In this document: positions 10,095 through 19,499 of the stretch, in pieces
Numbering within the stretch: the first letter of the stretch is position 1
How the letters are laid out: each line of letters opens with the position of its first letter
From: Holophaga sp.
GTDB taxonomy: Bacteria; Acidobacteriota; Holophagae; Holophagales; Holophagaceae
Length of the DNA: 50,924 nt
Assembly: GCA_031292735.1 (NCBI GenBank)
Contig: JARLGP010000120.1
Coordinates: 1 to 50,924, forward strand
Direction: 5' to 3'
Notes under the pieces: model-generated
Told to the model about the DNA's origin: nothing
Database searches by the model: none
The model's input: only the letters and a program-made list of their open reading frames with translations
Program-made: the position numbers and the translations under genes

Positions 10095-10520
10095 CTAGGC
10101 GGAGATGCCCGCCACGCCCGCGGCGGCGGCCAGCTCTTCGGCGATGGCCTCCGGGCTGCGCTCCAGGAAGGCGTTGCGGCCCATGAGGTGCACCAGCCGG
10201 CCGTCGCGGAAGATGGCCGCCTGGGGCGAACTGGGCGCGGCGCCCTCGAAATACTGCCTGGCCCGCTGGGTGGCTTCGGTTTCCATGCCGGCGAACACGG
10301 TGACCAGGTGGTCGAAGCGCAGCCCCTTGCCCAGGGCCTGGATCACCCCGGGCCGGGCTCCGGCCGCGGCGCAACCGCACACGGAGTTGACCACCAGGAG
10401 GGTGGTGCCGGTTCGGGTGAGCGCCTGGTCCACCTGCTCCGGGCTCATGAGCTGGGCGAAGCCGGCCTGGACCAGCTCCTCGCGCATGGGGGCGACTTGG
10501 AATTCGGGATAGTTGGCCAT
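10095..10520 (-). CDS. BrxA/BrxB-family bacilliredoxin
   Basis: 141 residues, the standard length of YphP/YqiW proteins. The thioredoxin-like fold carries the characteristic CGC redox motif (SVCGCA, about residues 48-53) in place of CXXC. Related proteins remove bacillithiol from mixed disulfides or act as thiol-disulfide isomerases in the cytosol. The start has a good SD (GGAGACCCAC before ATG). Whether this organism makes bacillithiol cannot be seen here. It is divergent from sppA across a 110-base region. Confidence 0.9.
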   Translation of the reverse strand: MANYPEFQVAPMREELVQAGFAQLMSPEQVDQALTRTGTTLLVVNSVCGCAAAGARPGVIQALGKGLRFDHLVTVFAGMETEATQRARQYFEGAAPSSPQAAIFRDGRLVHLMGRNAFLERSPEAIAEELAAAAGVAGISA

Positions 10521-10630
10521 GTGGGTCTCCCTGGAAGCGATAGCCTACCAGAATTGTCAGGATTGAACAGTGCCGGTACCCGCGATTGCAGACAGGTTAT
10601 GGCATCATGGGAAGTTGCCGGGGGACCCTA

Positions 10631-12421
10631 ATGAAAGACTTTTTCCGTTCAACGCTTGCCGCGCTGCTGGCGTTGATCCTGTTCGCGGGCGGGGCCGTCG
10701 CCCTGGTGGTGGGGATCGCGCTGGTCATGGGCAACGGCAAGCCGGCCCTCGCTCCTCGCAGCGTGCTCGTCCTCAATCTTTCCACCAGCTTCCCGGAGTC
10801 GGTCCAGGATGCCAGCCCGGTCGGGCTGATCCAGCGGGCGGTGGGCGGCAGCGACGAGCCGGCCCTGCCGCTGACGGGGGTGCTCCAGGCGCTGGACCGG
10901 GCTTCCCACGACCCCTCCATCAGCGGGCTCTACCTCACCGGCAACGTGATGTCCCAGGGCTTCGGCTCCGGGCCGGCGGCGCTGAAGGAGCTGCGCGAGG
11001 CCATCCTGAAGTTCAAGGCCGATTCCGGCAAGCCGGTGATCGCCTACAACCACCTGTGGGGCCGCAAGGAGTACTACCTGTGCGCCGGGGTCGGCAAGGT
11101 CTACGTGAACCCTTCCGGGGAGGTGGATGTCACCGGCCTTTCCGCCGAGCCCATGTTCTTCGCGTCCGCCCTCAAGAAGTACGGAGTGCAGGTGCAGGTG
11201 ACCCGGGTGGGCAAGTACAAGAGTGCCGTGGAACCCTACATCCTGGACAAGATGAGCGATGCCAACCGCGAGCAGGTGGGCAGCCTGCTGGGGGACATCT
11301 GGGACGACTGGAAGGGCGCGGTGGCCGCCGACCGCCGGCTGGCGCCCGCGGACATCCAGTCCCTTTCCGACGAGAAGGGGGTGCTCACCGGGCCCGAGGC
11401 GCTGAAGGCGGGCCTGGTGGACCGGCTGGCGGCCCCCGACCAGGTGCTGGATGAGCTCAAGGCCCTGGCCGGCCGCAGGGCGACCGACCTGGACTTCCCC
11501 CAGGTGGATCTGGAAACCTACATGCGCATCCCGGTGGCCAACCCGAGCAAGAACCGCGTCGCGCTGCTGTTCGCCGAAGGGGAGATCGTGGACGGCAACG
11601 GCCACGCGGGCCAGGCCGGGGGCGAACGGCTGAGCCGGGAACTGCGCCGGCTGAGGCTGGACCCCCAGGTGAAGGCGGTGGTGCTGCGGGTGAACAGCCC
11701 CGGCGGCAGCGCCCTGGCCTCGGAGCTGATCCAGCGGGAGGTGATCGTGACCCGCAAGGTGAAGCCGGTGGTGGTCTCCATGGGCTACATGGCCGCTTCG
11801 GGCGGCTACTGGATCTCCACCTACGGCGACCGGATCTTCGCGGAGCCCAACACCATCACCGGTTCCATCGGGGTGTACGGCCTGCTGCCGAACATCCAGA
11901 AGCTGGCCGCCGAGCACGGGGTCACCTGGGACCGGATCCAGACCTCCAGGCTGGCCGACCCCACCTCCATCACCCGGCCCAAGAGCGACGTGGAACTGGG
12001 CCGGATCCAGACCGTGGTGGACGACATCTACGACCAGTTCCTCACCCGGGTGGCGGACAGCCGCAAGATGAGCAAGGAACAGGTGAACGAGATCGCCCAG
12101 GGGCGGGTGTGGTCCGGGCGCCAGGCCCTGAAGCTGGGCCTGGTGGACGAGCTGGGCGGCATCCAGGACGCGGTGCGTGACGCGGCCAGGCGGGCGAAGA
12201 TCCAGAACGACTACCGGGTGGATGGCCCGGGCGAGCCCCGGTCCCTGGCGGAACGGCTGTTCCGGATGCTGAACAGCAGCGACGACCGCGGTCTGAGCGA
12301 ATCCCGGGGGCCCGCGGCGGACCTGCGCGGCCGGTTCGAACAGGTGCTCGGCAACCTCCAGTCCCTCAATGATCCCCGGGGCGTCTATGCCCGGATGCCC
12401 TTCGAACTGAACCTGCACTAG
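10631..12421 (+). CDS. sppA: Signal peptide peptidase SppA, 67K type
   Basis: 596 residues with one N-terminal membrane anchor (about 6-35, LAALLALILFAGGAVALVVG) and two tandem SppA/ClpP-like domains. The catalytic lysine is expected in RVGKYKSAVEPY (Lys197 by comparison with E. coli), and the nucleophile in NSPGGSALASE is Ser360. The enzyme digests cleaved signal peptides in the membrane, facing the periplasm. ATG 10631 was chosen over upstream in-frame starts because GGGGA lies 5-6 bases before it and the membrane anchor follows directly. It reads in the same direction as the hybrid kinase after a gap of about 105 bases. Confidence 0.94.
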   Translation: MKDFFRSTLAALLALILFAGGAVALVVGIALVMGNGKPALAPRSVLVLNLSTSFPESVQDASPVGLIQRAVGGSDEPALPLTGVLQALDRASHDPSISGLYLTGNVMSQGFGSGPAALKELREAILKFKADSGKPVIAYNHLWGRKEYYLCAGVGKVYVNPSGEVDVTGLSAEPMFFASALKKYGVQVQVTRVGKYKSAVEPYILDKMSDANREQVGSLLGDIWDDWKGAVAADRRLAPADIQSLSDEKGVLTGPEALKAGLVDRLAAPDQVLDELKALAGRRATDLDFPQVDLETYMRIPVANPSKNRVALLFAEGEIVDGNGHAGQAGGERLSRELRRLRLDPQVKAVVLRVNSPGGSALASELIQREVIVTRKVKPVVVSMGYMAASGGYWISTYGDRIFAEPNTITGSIGVYGLLPNIQKLAAEHGVTWDRIQTSRLADPTSITRPKSDVELGRIQTVVDDIYDQFLTRVADSRKMSKEQVNEIAQGRVWSGRQALKLGLVDELGGIQDAVRDAARRAKIQNDYRVDGPGEPRSLAERLFRMLNSSDDRGLSESRGPAADLRGRFEQVLGNLQSLNDPRGVYARMPFELNLH

Positions 12422-12445
12422 CCGGCATGATGGTATAAGTGATTT

Positions 12446-12451
12446 TATAAT
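12446..12451 (+). promoter_or_regulatory. Possible -10 box of the hybrid kinase gene
   Basis: A perfect TATAAT occurs at 12446-12451 in a short AT-rich patch between sppA and the kinase, with TATAAG 12 bases earlier preceded by TG. No convincing -35 box is seen. If used, transcription would begin near 12458, which excludes the first in-frame ATG at 12450 and supports a later start. Confidence 0.35.
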
Positions 12452-12527
12452 GACGATTTTAAGGCGAGCCATGGGAACGGTGCTCCCGTTACCATGCTTG
12501 AGAGGCTTCTTCCAATTGGGTCGTTGC

Positions 12528-15389
12528 ATGCGTGACTGGTTGTCAATCGCCCGGGCAAGCCTGCTTTGCTTGCTGAGGTGCTGCCGTTCCGCCTGCGGGC
12601 GGGCCGGATGGGGGGCCGTCCTGGTGGCGGCCACGCTGGTTTCCGCTCCTTCGATCCGGACGCCGGTGGTGGTTGGGATCAACGCCTACAAGCAGCCCTT
12701 CGAGTACCTGGACAGCCGCGGAGAACCGGCTGGTTATGATGTGGATCTCATCAAAGCCGTGGCCAAGGAAATGGATCTGCCCCTGGTGTTCCGGACCGGA
12801 ACCTGGAGCGACATGCTCGCCGGCCTGGAAGCCGGGAACATCGACCTGGAGGCGATGCTCTACTCCGAGGATCGCGCCAAGGCGCTGGATTTTTCCACAG
12901 GGCATCTGGTGCTGCACTACGCCATGTTCATGCGCAAGGGCGCCCCCTGGGTGGATTCCCTGAAAGAGCTGCGCGGCCGCAGGGTGGCGGTGGAGCGGGG
13001 CAGCTGGATCCAGGCCCAGCTGGTGGCGATGGGGCTGGGCCGCGGCCTGGACCTGGTGGATTCCCATACCGAGGCCCTGGAACAGGTGGCCCGAGGGGCC
13101 CAGGATGCCGCCGTGGTGCCGCGGATGCTGGGCCTGGAGGTGGTGCGCGACCGGAACCTGGCCAACCTCCAGCCGGTGGGCCCGTTGCTGTTCTCCCAGG
13201 ACCTGTGCTTCGCGGTGCCCAAGGGCCACGGGGAACTGCTGGCGGCCCTGGAAACCGGGCTGGCCCGGCTGAACCGGTCCGGCGCCTACTATGCCATCTA
13301 TGACAAGTGGTTCGGGCACATGGACCCCGAGGCCGGGGCGGCGCAGCGCAACCGGCGCCGGGCGGTCCGGGTGGCCCTGGGCGCCCTGGTGCTGGCGGCG
13401 CTGCTGGTGGCCTGGTCCTGGTCGCTGAAACGGCAGGTGCGCCAGCGGACCCAGGCGCTGCGCCGGGCCAACGCGGCCATCCGGGCCAACGAGCAGTTCC
13501 TGACGCGCATCCTGGAAACCATGCCCCTGGCGCTGTTCGGCAAGGATCCCAACGACCAGTTCCGCTACGTCCTGTTCAACCCCAAGGCGGAGGAGGTCTT
13601 CGGCTACAGCCGCGACCAGGTGCTGCACAAGACCGACTTCGACCTGTATCCCGAGGAACGGGCCGAAGCCTACTGGGAGATCGACCTGCTGGCGCTGGGC
13701 CAGGGCGCCACGGTGGAGGTTCCGGAACATCTGCCCGGCGGAGACGGCCGCGGCCCCATCCACCTGCACACCCGCAAGGCCACGATCCTGGATGCCGAAG
13801 GCCGGCCCAGGCTGGTGCTGGGCATCACCGAAGACGTCACCGCGCGCAAGCGGATGGAAGCCGAACTGAAGCACAGCCGGGAGAGCCTGGCCAAGGCCCA
13901 GGAGCTGGCCGAGATCGGCAACTGGGACTGGGAACTGGCCACCGGCGAAGTGCGCTGGTCCGATCAGATGTTCCGGATCCTGGGCTGGGATCCGGGGGCG
14001 GTGCCGCCCTCCCTGCGGACCATCATGGCCCGCACCCATCCCGACGACCGCCCCGCCTTCGGCCGCTCCCTGCGCCGGCTCCTGGTGGGCCGCGAGGTGC
14101 TGCCCATGGACTTCCGGGTGGTGCTGGAGGACGGTTCGCCCCGGTGCTTCCACTCCCTGCTGGAGGCCGAGCGCGGGGCCGACGGCAAGGCGCTGCGCCT
14201 GCGCGGAACCCTCCAGGACGTCACCGAGCGGCGCACCACCGAAGAGGCCTTCCGGCAGGCCCAGAAGCTGGAGAGCCTGGGCGTGTTGGCGGGGGGCATC
14301 GCCCACGATTTCAACAACCTGCTATCGGCCATCGGCGGCAACCTGGAACTGGCCCAGATGCACATGCGGCCCGAGCCCGACGCCGCGCCGTTCCTCACCA
14401 AGATCGAGAAGATCCTGAAACGGGCCTCGGAGCTGACCCATCAGATGCTCGCCTACTCGGGCAAGGGCCGGCTGCTGGTGAAGAAGCTCAGCCTCAACCA
14501 GATCGCCGAGGAGATGCCGCACCTGCTGGAGGTCTCCATCTCCAAGCGGGTGCGGCTGGACTACCAGTTCGAGCCCAACCTGCCCCCCATCGAGGCGGAT
14601 GCCGCCCAGCTCCAGCAGGTGATCATGAACCTGGTGACCAACGCCTCGGAATCCATCGGCGACCGGGATGGGACCATCACCTTGACCACCGGCATGGAAT
14701 ACCTGGCCAATCCCCAGGACCAGGTGGAAAGCCACGGCTGGTCCCTGGTGCCAGGCCTCTACATCACCCTGGAGGTGGCCGACACCGGCTGCGGCATGAG
14801 TCCGGAGACGCGCCGGCGGCTGTTCGACCCGTTCTTCACCACCAAGTTCTCCGGCCGCGGACTGGGCCTGTCGGCCATGCTGGGCATCCTCAAGGGCCAT
14901 AACGCCGGCATCCGGATCCGCTCGCGGGAAGGGGAGGGCTCCTCGTTCAAGCTCTTCTTCCCGGCCAGCGTCACCGGGGGCCTGCCGCCGGTGCCCGCCC
15001 CGCGGGCGCCCAGGCCGGCCGCGGCGGCCGGCAGCATCCTGCTGGTGGATGACGAGCCCGACATCCTGGAGGCCACCACCGAACTGCTGGCCGCCATGGA
15101 TTTCAAGGTGGTGCCGGCCCGCGACGGGCTGGAGGCGGTGGAACTGTTCCGGGCCAACCCCCAGGACTTCTCCCTGGTGCTCATGGACCTCACCATGCCG
15201 CGCATGGGCGGGCGGGAGGCGTTCCACCTCATGCGCGAGCGGGAGCCGGGCATGAAGATCGTGCTGTGCAGCGGCTTCAACGAGACGGATGTGGCCAAGG
15301 ACTTCCCCTATCCCAGCCTCGCGGGATTCCTGCAGAAGCCCTACACCTTCAAGATGCTTCAGGACGTGGTGCAGCAGGCGCTGGGCTGA
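12528..15389 (+). CDS. Hybrid sensor histidine kinase with periplasmic solute-binding sensor
   Basis: About 953 residues. Order: hydrophobic leader; family-3 solute-binding domain (about 47-275, starting VVVGINAYKQPFEYLD and including GYDVDLIKAVA); membrane helix (281-298); PAS (about 321-437); PAS (about 454-569); HisKA with phospho-acceptor in GGIAHDFNNLL (about 590); HATPase with N-box NLVTNASES and G-box DTGCGM; C-terminal receiver with DDEPD, phospho-Asp in LVLMDLTMP (about 886) and Lys in QKPYTF. The periplasmic domain resembles amino-acid binding proteins, so it probably senses an amino acid or other small ligand. Starts at 12450 and 12471 are possible; a TATAAT near 12446 favours a later one. 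The output beyond the attached receiver is not evident. Confidence 0.9.
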   Translation: MRDWLSIARASLLCLLRCCRSACGRAGWGAVLVAATLVSAPSIRTPVVVGINAYKQPFEYLDSRGEPAGYDVDLIKAVAKEMDLPLVFRTGTWSDMLAGLEAGNIDLEAMLYSEDRAKALDFSTGHLVLHYAMFMRKGAPWVDSLKELRGRRVAVERGSWIQAQLVAMGLGRGLDLVDSHTEALEQVARGAQDAAVVPRMLGLEVVRDRNLANLQPVGPLLFSQDLCFAVPKGHGELLAALETGLARLNRSGAYYAIYDKWFGHMDPEAGAAQRNRRRAVRVALGALVLAALLVAWSWSLKRQVRQRTQALRRANAAIRANEQFLTRILETMPLALFGKDPNDQFRYVLFNPKAEEVFGYSRDQVLHKTDFDLYPEERAEAYWEIDLLALGQGATVEVPEHLPGGDGRGPIHLHTRKATILDAEGRPRLVLGITEDVTARKRMEAELKHSRESLAKAQELAEIGNWDWELATGEVRWSDQMFRILGWDPGAVPPSLRTIMARTHPDDRPAFGRSLRRLLVGREVLPMDFRVVLEDGSPRCFHSLLEAERGADGKALRLRGTLQDVTERRTTEEAFRQAQKLESLGVLAGGIAHDFNNLLSAIGGNLELAQMHMRPEPDAAPFLTKIEKILKRASELTHQMLAYSGKGRLLVKKLSLNQIAEEMPHLLEVSISKRVRLDYQFEPNLPPIEADAAQLQQVIMNLVTNASESIGDRDGTITLTTGMEYLANPQDQVESHGWSLVPGLYITLEVADTGCGMSPETRRRLFDPFFTTKFSGRGLGLSAMLGILKGHNAGIRIRSREGEGSSFKLFFPASVTGGLPPVPAPRAPRPAAAAGSILLVDDEPDILEATTELLAAMDFKVVPARDGLEAVELFRANPQDFSLVLMDLTMPRMGGREAFHLMREREPGMKIVLCSGFNETDVAKDFPYPSLAGFLQKPYTFKMLQDVVQQALG

Positions 15390-15410
15390 GGCCGGGGCCC
15401 ACCGGGATGG

Positions 15411-17528
15411 CTACTTCTTGGCCACCCCGATGGCCACGCTGGCGTTCTGTTCGTTGTTCTTGGCATCGGTGGCCCGCACCAGCACCCGGTTGCCCTTGAT
15501 CCGGTCGCGCGGCACCAGCACGTTGAAGGTCTTCTCCTTGGCGTCGAACAGGCCGTCCTCCGGCACCACCTCCAGCCAGGCGCTGCCGTCGGCGGACAGG
15601 GCGGCTTCCTTGAGCACGGAGGTCTCGTCCTGGGCCGTGAACTTCACCCGGACGCCGTCGCCTTCGGGCACCGCGGTGAAGGCCGAGATCACCGGCGGGG
15701 TGTGGTCCACAATGAAGGCCGGGGTCTTCCATACGGAAACCTGGGCCCGGTTGAAGGCCTGGCCGGTGCCGTCGCTGGCGGTGACCTCCAGGCGGTACTT
15801 GCCGTCCGGCACCACCAGGGTGTCGAAGGTGAAGAACTTCTCCTTCCAGGCGCGCTCCAGGTCCACCGGCGCGCCGGCCTCCGGCAGCAGCCGGATCAGG
15901 AACTGCAGCGGGCTGCCGCCGGGGTCGGCCACCCGGAAGCCGAAGGCCTGGGCGCCCCGGCGGAAGCTGTGTTTTTCGGCGCCGGCGTAGCCCAGGGCCG
16001 GAATCAGCTTCTGGGTCTCCAGCGGCACCCGCTCGATGCCGATGTCGTCCGGCGGGGCGTTGCGGGTGATGACCAGGCCCGGCGGCATGATGTCCACGCC
16101 GTCCCACACCGGCGGCAGGTAGCGGTTGGCCCAGTGGATGGTGACGCTCTCCACCGCCGGGGTGGCCCCGCCCCGGCTGCTGGCGAGCCGGAGCCGGAAC
16201 TGGGCGAACCGCGCCGGGGTCAGCACCGGACGTTCGCCGCTGCGCAGGGGCGGGGTCCACTGGCTCCAGGTGCCGTCCGGGATCTCGGTGGCGCCGGTGC
16301 GGGTCTGCAGGGTCACGCTGGTGCCGCTGGGGGTGTTCGCCTCCAGGTAGGCCCGGCCCCAGTCCGCCAGGGGCAGGCCCTTGAGGATGCGGCTGTCGAT
16401 GGTGCCCTCGGTGGCCTGGGCCTCGCCCAGCAGGTGCAGTTCGGCGGGGTTGGAGCCCACCACCAGGAGGTCGCTGCCCACTTTCAGGAAGGCGGTGGCC
16501 TGGGCCGTGCCCAGGTCGTCCAGGGCGCTGAACGGGTTCAGGCTGCGCTGGGCCTCGTCCAGGGGGATGGAAAACAGCCGGGAGCGGTTGCCGGTGCCCA
16601 GCAGCAGCTGGTTGTTCCAGATGGTCAGGGCGAAGATCTGGCTCTGGCTGCTCTGCCAGAGGGTTCTGGGAACCCGGTCCGGGTTCAGCCGGATCACCGC
16701 GGAGCGGGCTCCGGCGGGCAGCTCGGTGAGGTAGCCCTCCCGGTGCTCCAGGGTCCCGGAGCTGAACTTGCTGGTCAGCCCGGAGGTGGCTCCGGCATAC
16801 ACCTGGCCTTCGTTGACGGCGATGGCGCGCACTTCCTCGAAGCCCGTGGCCATGAGGGTTTCCAGCCGGTCGCCGGTGCGCACGCCGGTGTAGTGCAGCA
16901 GCAGGCCCCGGCCGTGGGAGCCCAGGTAGTAGCCGCCCCGACCGTCGGTGGCCAGGCAGGTGAAGGCGGTCTCTTCGGCCAGGTCGGCCAGCTTGCGGCT
17001 GCTGCCGTCCCGGGCCAGGATCAGGGTGGCCCCGCGCTCGCTGCCGCCGGCCACCACCACTTCGCTGCCTTCCACCGCCATGGCCCACACCAGCCGGGCG
17101 TCGATGTCGGCGAACGGCTTCACGGTGCCGGCGGGGCTCACCCGGAACAGCTTGCCTTCGCCGCTGGGCGCCACCACCAGGTCCTGGCCCACCTTGACCA
17201 TGGCGAACACGATGCCGCCCTTCACCTGGGTCAGCGGCTTCATCTGGCCGCCGGTGTAATGGAACAGCTTGCCTTCGGTGCCGGCGCTGAGGTAGGCCCC
17301 GCCGGTGCCGTCCGGGACCGCCGCCCACACCACCCCTTCCGGCAGCTGGGCCACGCGCCGCACGTTCGGCCCCAGCCGCAGCCGGCCGTCGGCCTCGATC
17401 CGCACGCCCTTGAAGTTGGAGCTGGTCCAGTCGTTGAAGCTGGAGAAGGTGGCGGATGGCTGTTCGGCCTGGACCAGGCTCACCGCGGCGAACAGGGTCG
17501 CGCCCAGGATTCTCGTGGACATTCTCAT
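15411..17528 (-). CDS. Secreted beta-propeller-like protein, function unknown
   Basis: 705 residues. Signal peptide MRMSTRILGATLFAAVSLVQA, then repeated short strands around residues 60-350 (for example GVVWAAVPDGTGGAYLSAG, GEGKLFRVSPAG, GRGGYYLGSHGRGLLLHYTG) suggesting a WD40- or YVTN-like propeller. A middle beta-sandwich segment follows (SVTIHWANRYLPPVWDGVDI). The C-terminal repeats DGKYRLEVTASDGTGQ and DRIKGNRVLVRATDAKNN look Ig/fibronectin-like. No catalytic motif was recognised. ATG 17552 overlaps the upstream S55 stop as ATGA, but ATG 17528 gives the better signal peptide. It is tightly linked to the S55 gene, so the two probably act together outside the cytoplasm. Confidence 0.75.
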   Translation of the reverse strand: MRMSTRILGATLFAAVSLVQAEQPSATFSSFNDWTSSNFKGVRIEADGRLRLGPNVRRVAQLPEGVVWAAVPDGTGGAYLSAGTEGKLFHYTGGQMKPLTQVKGGIVFAMVKVGQDLVVAPSGEGKLFRVSPAGTVKPFADIDARLVWAMAVEGSEVVVAGGSERGATLILARDGSSRKLADLAEETAFTCLATDGRGGYYLGSHGRGLLLHYTGVRTGDRLETLMATGFEEVRAIAVNEGQVYAGATSGLTSKFSSGTLEHREGYLTELPAGARSAVIRLNPDRVPRTLWQSSQSQIFALTIWNNQLLLGTGNRSRLFSIPLDEAQRSLNPFSALDDLGTAQATAFLKVGSDLLVVGSNPAELHLLGEAQATEGTIDSRILKGLPLADWGRAYLEANTPSGTSVTLQTRTGATEIPDGTWSQWTPPLRSGERPVLTPARFAQFRLRLASSRGGATPAVESVTIHWANRYLPPVWDGVDIMPPGLVITRNAPPDDIGIERVPLETQKLIPALGYAGAEKHSFRRGAQAFGFRVADPGGSPLQFLIRLLPEAGAPVDLERAWKEKFFTFDTLVVPDGKYRLEVTASDGTGQAFNRAQVSVWKTPAFIVDHTPPVISAFTAVPEGDGVRVKFTAQDETSVLKEAALSADGSAWLEVVPEDGLFDAKEKTFNVLVPRDRIKGNRVLVRATDAKNNEQNASVAIGVAKK

Positions 17529-17548
17529 GGGTAGATATCCCCTTTCGG

Positions 17549-19309
17549 TCATTCGATTTCCAGTTCCAGGCCGACCAGCCCGCGCACTTCCCGTTCCAGT
17601 GGCAGCACCCCGCGGCTGATGATCTGCCGCTGCAGGGTGTTGCTGTTGGAGTCGCCGTCGCTGCCCAGGAGGCTGCTGATGGAGGGCGGCACCCCCTCGA
17701 TCCGGCTGCCGCGCAGGCCGAGGCCCGGCACGCTCTGCACCAGGAGGCCGTAGACGTGGTTGTTCTTCATGGAGTTGTTCAGCAGCCGCAGCAGGTCGGT
17801 CAGGCTGTTCATTTCGATGGCGCGCTCGTCCGGGTCCGCGCCGACGAGGCTGAAGCCGTCCCCCACCATGAGGGTGGCCTTGCCCAGCCTGGCGCTCTGC
17901 GGCACGAACAGGTTGAAGGTGGTGGTTTCCCGCACGCCCTGGATGTTCTGCAGGGTCACCAGCACCGGCAGCGCCTGGCCGCGCTTCACCCGCGCCTTGA
18001 GGGTGCGCACCCCGGCGATGGCGGTGAGGTCCAGGCGCTCCTCGGCCTTGACCGTGAGCGAGATCCCTTCGATCACCGGCCGCTCGAACGGGTTCAGGGT
18101 GATGGCCTGGAGGATGGCGCCCAGGTAGCTGGAGACCCGGCCGGCGCTGAGATCGGCCACCATGCTTTCGATCTCCACCGCCGGATGGTTGGCCAGCTTG
18201 ATGTTCCCCTGCAGGGACAGGCTCTGGAAACCCTGGCCGCGCACATGGGTGGCGATGGTCTGGGCCAGCACGGTGGCGGCCAGGCTGGGGGTGATGATGG
18301 GGTGGTCCATGATCTCGTAGCGAAAGTTCAGGATCCGCCTGCCGCCCAGGTTCAAGCCGATGCGCAGCGGAATCATGTGGGCCTGGGCGCCGATCAGGCC
18401 GGCCACCCCCGCGCTGCGGTCCAGGCGCAGGGCGCCGATGGGCGCCACCGGAGCGGCCAGCTTGAACGAACTCTGGTAGCTGGGCATGGAGGCCGCCACG
18501 GTGGCCGACCACAGCGGCAGGTCCAGCTCGCCCAGGTTGAACAGCTGGTGGCCGAACAGCAGGATCCGCTTGCCGGACACGTAGGTGATGGTGCCGGCCC
18601 CGGACATGACCATGTCGCCCTGGACCATGTTGATGGCGGCCATGCCGCCGGGTTCGATGGGGCTGGCCTCGCCGCCGCCGGCGGAGGCGCCGGCCTGGCC
18701 GGCCATGAAGCTCACCGGCGTGCCGGCCCAGAACGACCGGGCCTCGGGGCTCAGGTTGGCGCCGAACACCGGCATGGGGATCTCCTGCCCGCCGTCCGGG
18801 ATGCCGGTGTCGGTGCCCAGCAACTGGGCCATGGGGACCATCTGCCCGATGAGCGCGCTTTTCAGCACGGTGGGCGGGGCCATCTTGGGCAGGATCAGCG
18901 GGGTGCGGCTGGGCGGCAGGTCCGGCAGGTCCCGCAGCTGGTCCAGCATCTCGGCGATGGGGGTGACCCCGCCGATGGGCTCCTTCTCGAACGGGAAGGC
19001 GATGGCCAGGGCCCCGATCAGCTTGCCGTCGATGTAGCAGGGGGATCCGCTCATGCCCTGGAGGATGCCGGTTTCGGCCAGGGGGCCGCCGCTGGCCCGG
19101 ACCATGATGAGGCTGCGGCCCGGGGTGAGGTTGCGCTGGATGCCCAGCACCTCGAAGTTGAAGTGCTCGATCCTGCCGCCCACGAACACGGTGCGGCCCT
19201 GGCCTTTCATGCCCGGCCGGATCTCCAGCACGGACATGGTGGCCGGGGCTTGGGCCGACAGCACGGCCACCAGGAACAAGGGAAGCAGGAGTCGAAGATA
19301 CTTGAGCAT
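17549..19309 (-). CDS. SpoIVB peptidase S55-domain exported protein
   Basis: 586 residues with signal peptide LKYLRLLLPLFLVAVLSAQA. The S55 hallmark GILQGMSGSPCYIDGKLIGA spans residues 81-100; the GMSGSP serine (Ser89) is the expected nucleophile. In SpoIVB the S55 domain follows a PDZ domain, but here it is at the N-terminus and is followed by about 450 residues of uncharacterised sequence. SpoIVB signals across membranes in sporulating Firmicutes; nothing here suggests sporulation. ATG 19309 has an upstream GAG at about 8 bases and directly precedes the signal peptide. Its stop overlaps a possible start of the propeller-like gene. The catalytic His/Asp partners were not placed. Confidence 0.83.
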   Translation of the reverse strand: MLKYLRLLLPLFLVAVLSAQAPATMSVLEIRPGMKGQGRTVFVGGRIEHFNFEVLGIQRNLTPGRSLIMVRASGGPLAETGILQGMSGSPCYIDGKLIGALAIAFPFEKEPIGGVTPIAEMLDQLRDLPDLPPSRTPLILPKMAPPTVLKSALIGQMVPMAQLLGTDTGIPDGGQEIPMPVFGANLSPEARSFWAGTPVSFMAGQAGASAGGGEASPIEPGGMAAINMVQGDMVMSGAGTITYVSGKRILLFGHQLFNLGELDLPLWSATVAASMPSYQSSFKLAAPVAPIGALRLDRSAGVAGLIGAQAHMIPLRIGLNLGGRRILNFRYEIMDHPIITPSLAATVLAQTIATHVRGQGFQSLSLQGNIKLANHPAVEIESMVADLSAGRVSSYLGAILQAITLNPFERPVIEGISLTVKAEERLDLTAIAGVRTLKARVKRGQALPVLVTLQNIQGVRETTTFNLFVPQSARLGKATLMVGDGFSLVGADPDERAIEMNSLTDLLRLLNNSMKNNHVYGLLVQSVPGLGLRGSRIEGVPPSISSLLGSDGDSNSNTLQRQIISRGVLPLEREVRGLVGLELEIE

Positions 19310-19499
19310 GCGGCACTCGATAAAGGAAAAGCCTAACAGGAGGAGAAACCAAACAGGCGACGAGGGGAAGAGACACATCAGCAATGCGCCGAGTTGGCCC
19401 AGGGTGCCTGGAAAAATTCAAATACTTGATCTTTTCTTGGCTCTTGACCGGCCGGGGGCCCCCTGGCGGGGACGGCGGCAGGCCTGCTAGAGTTGTTCC

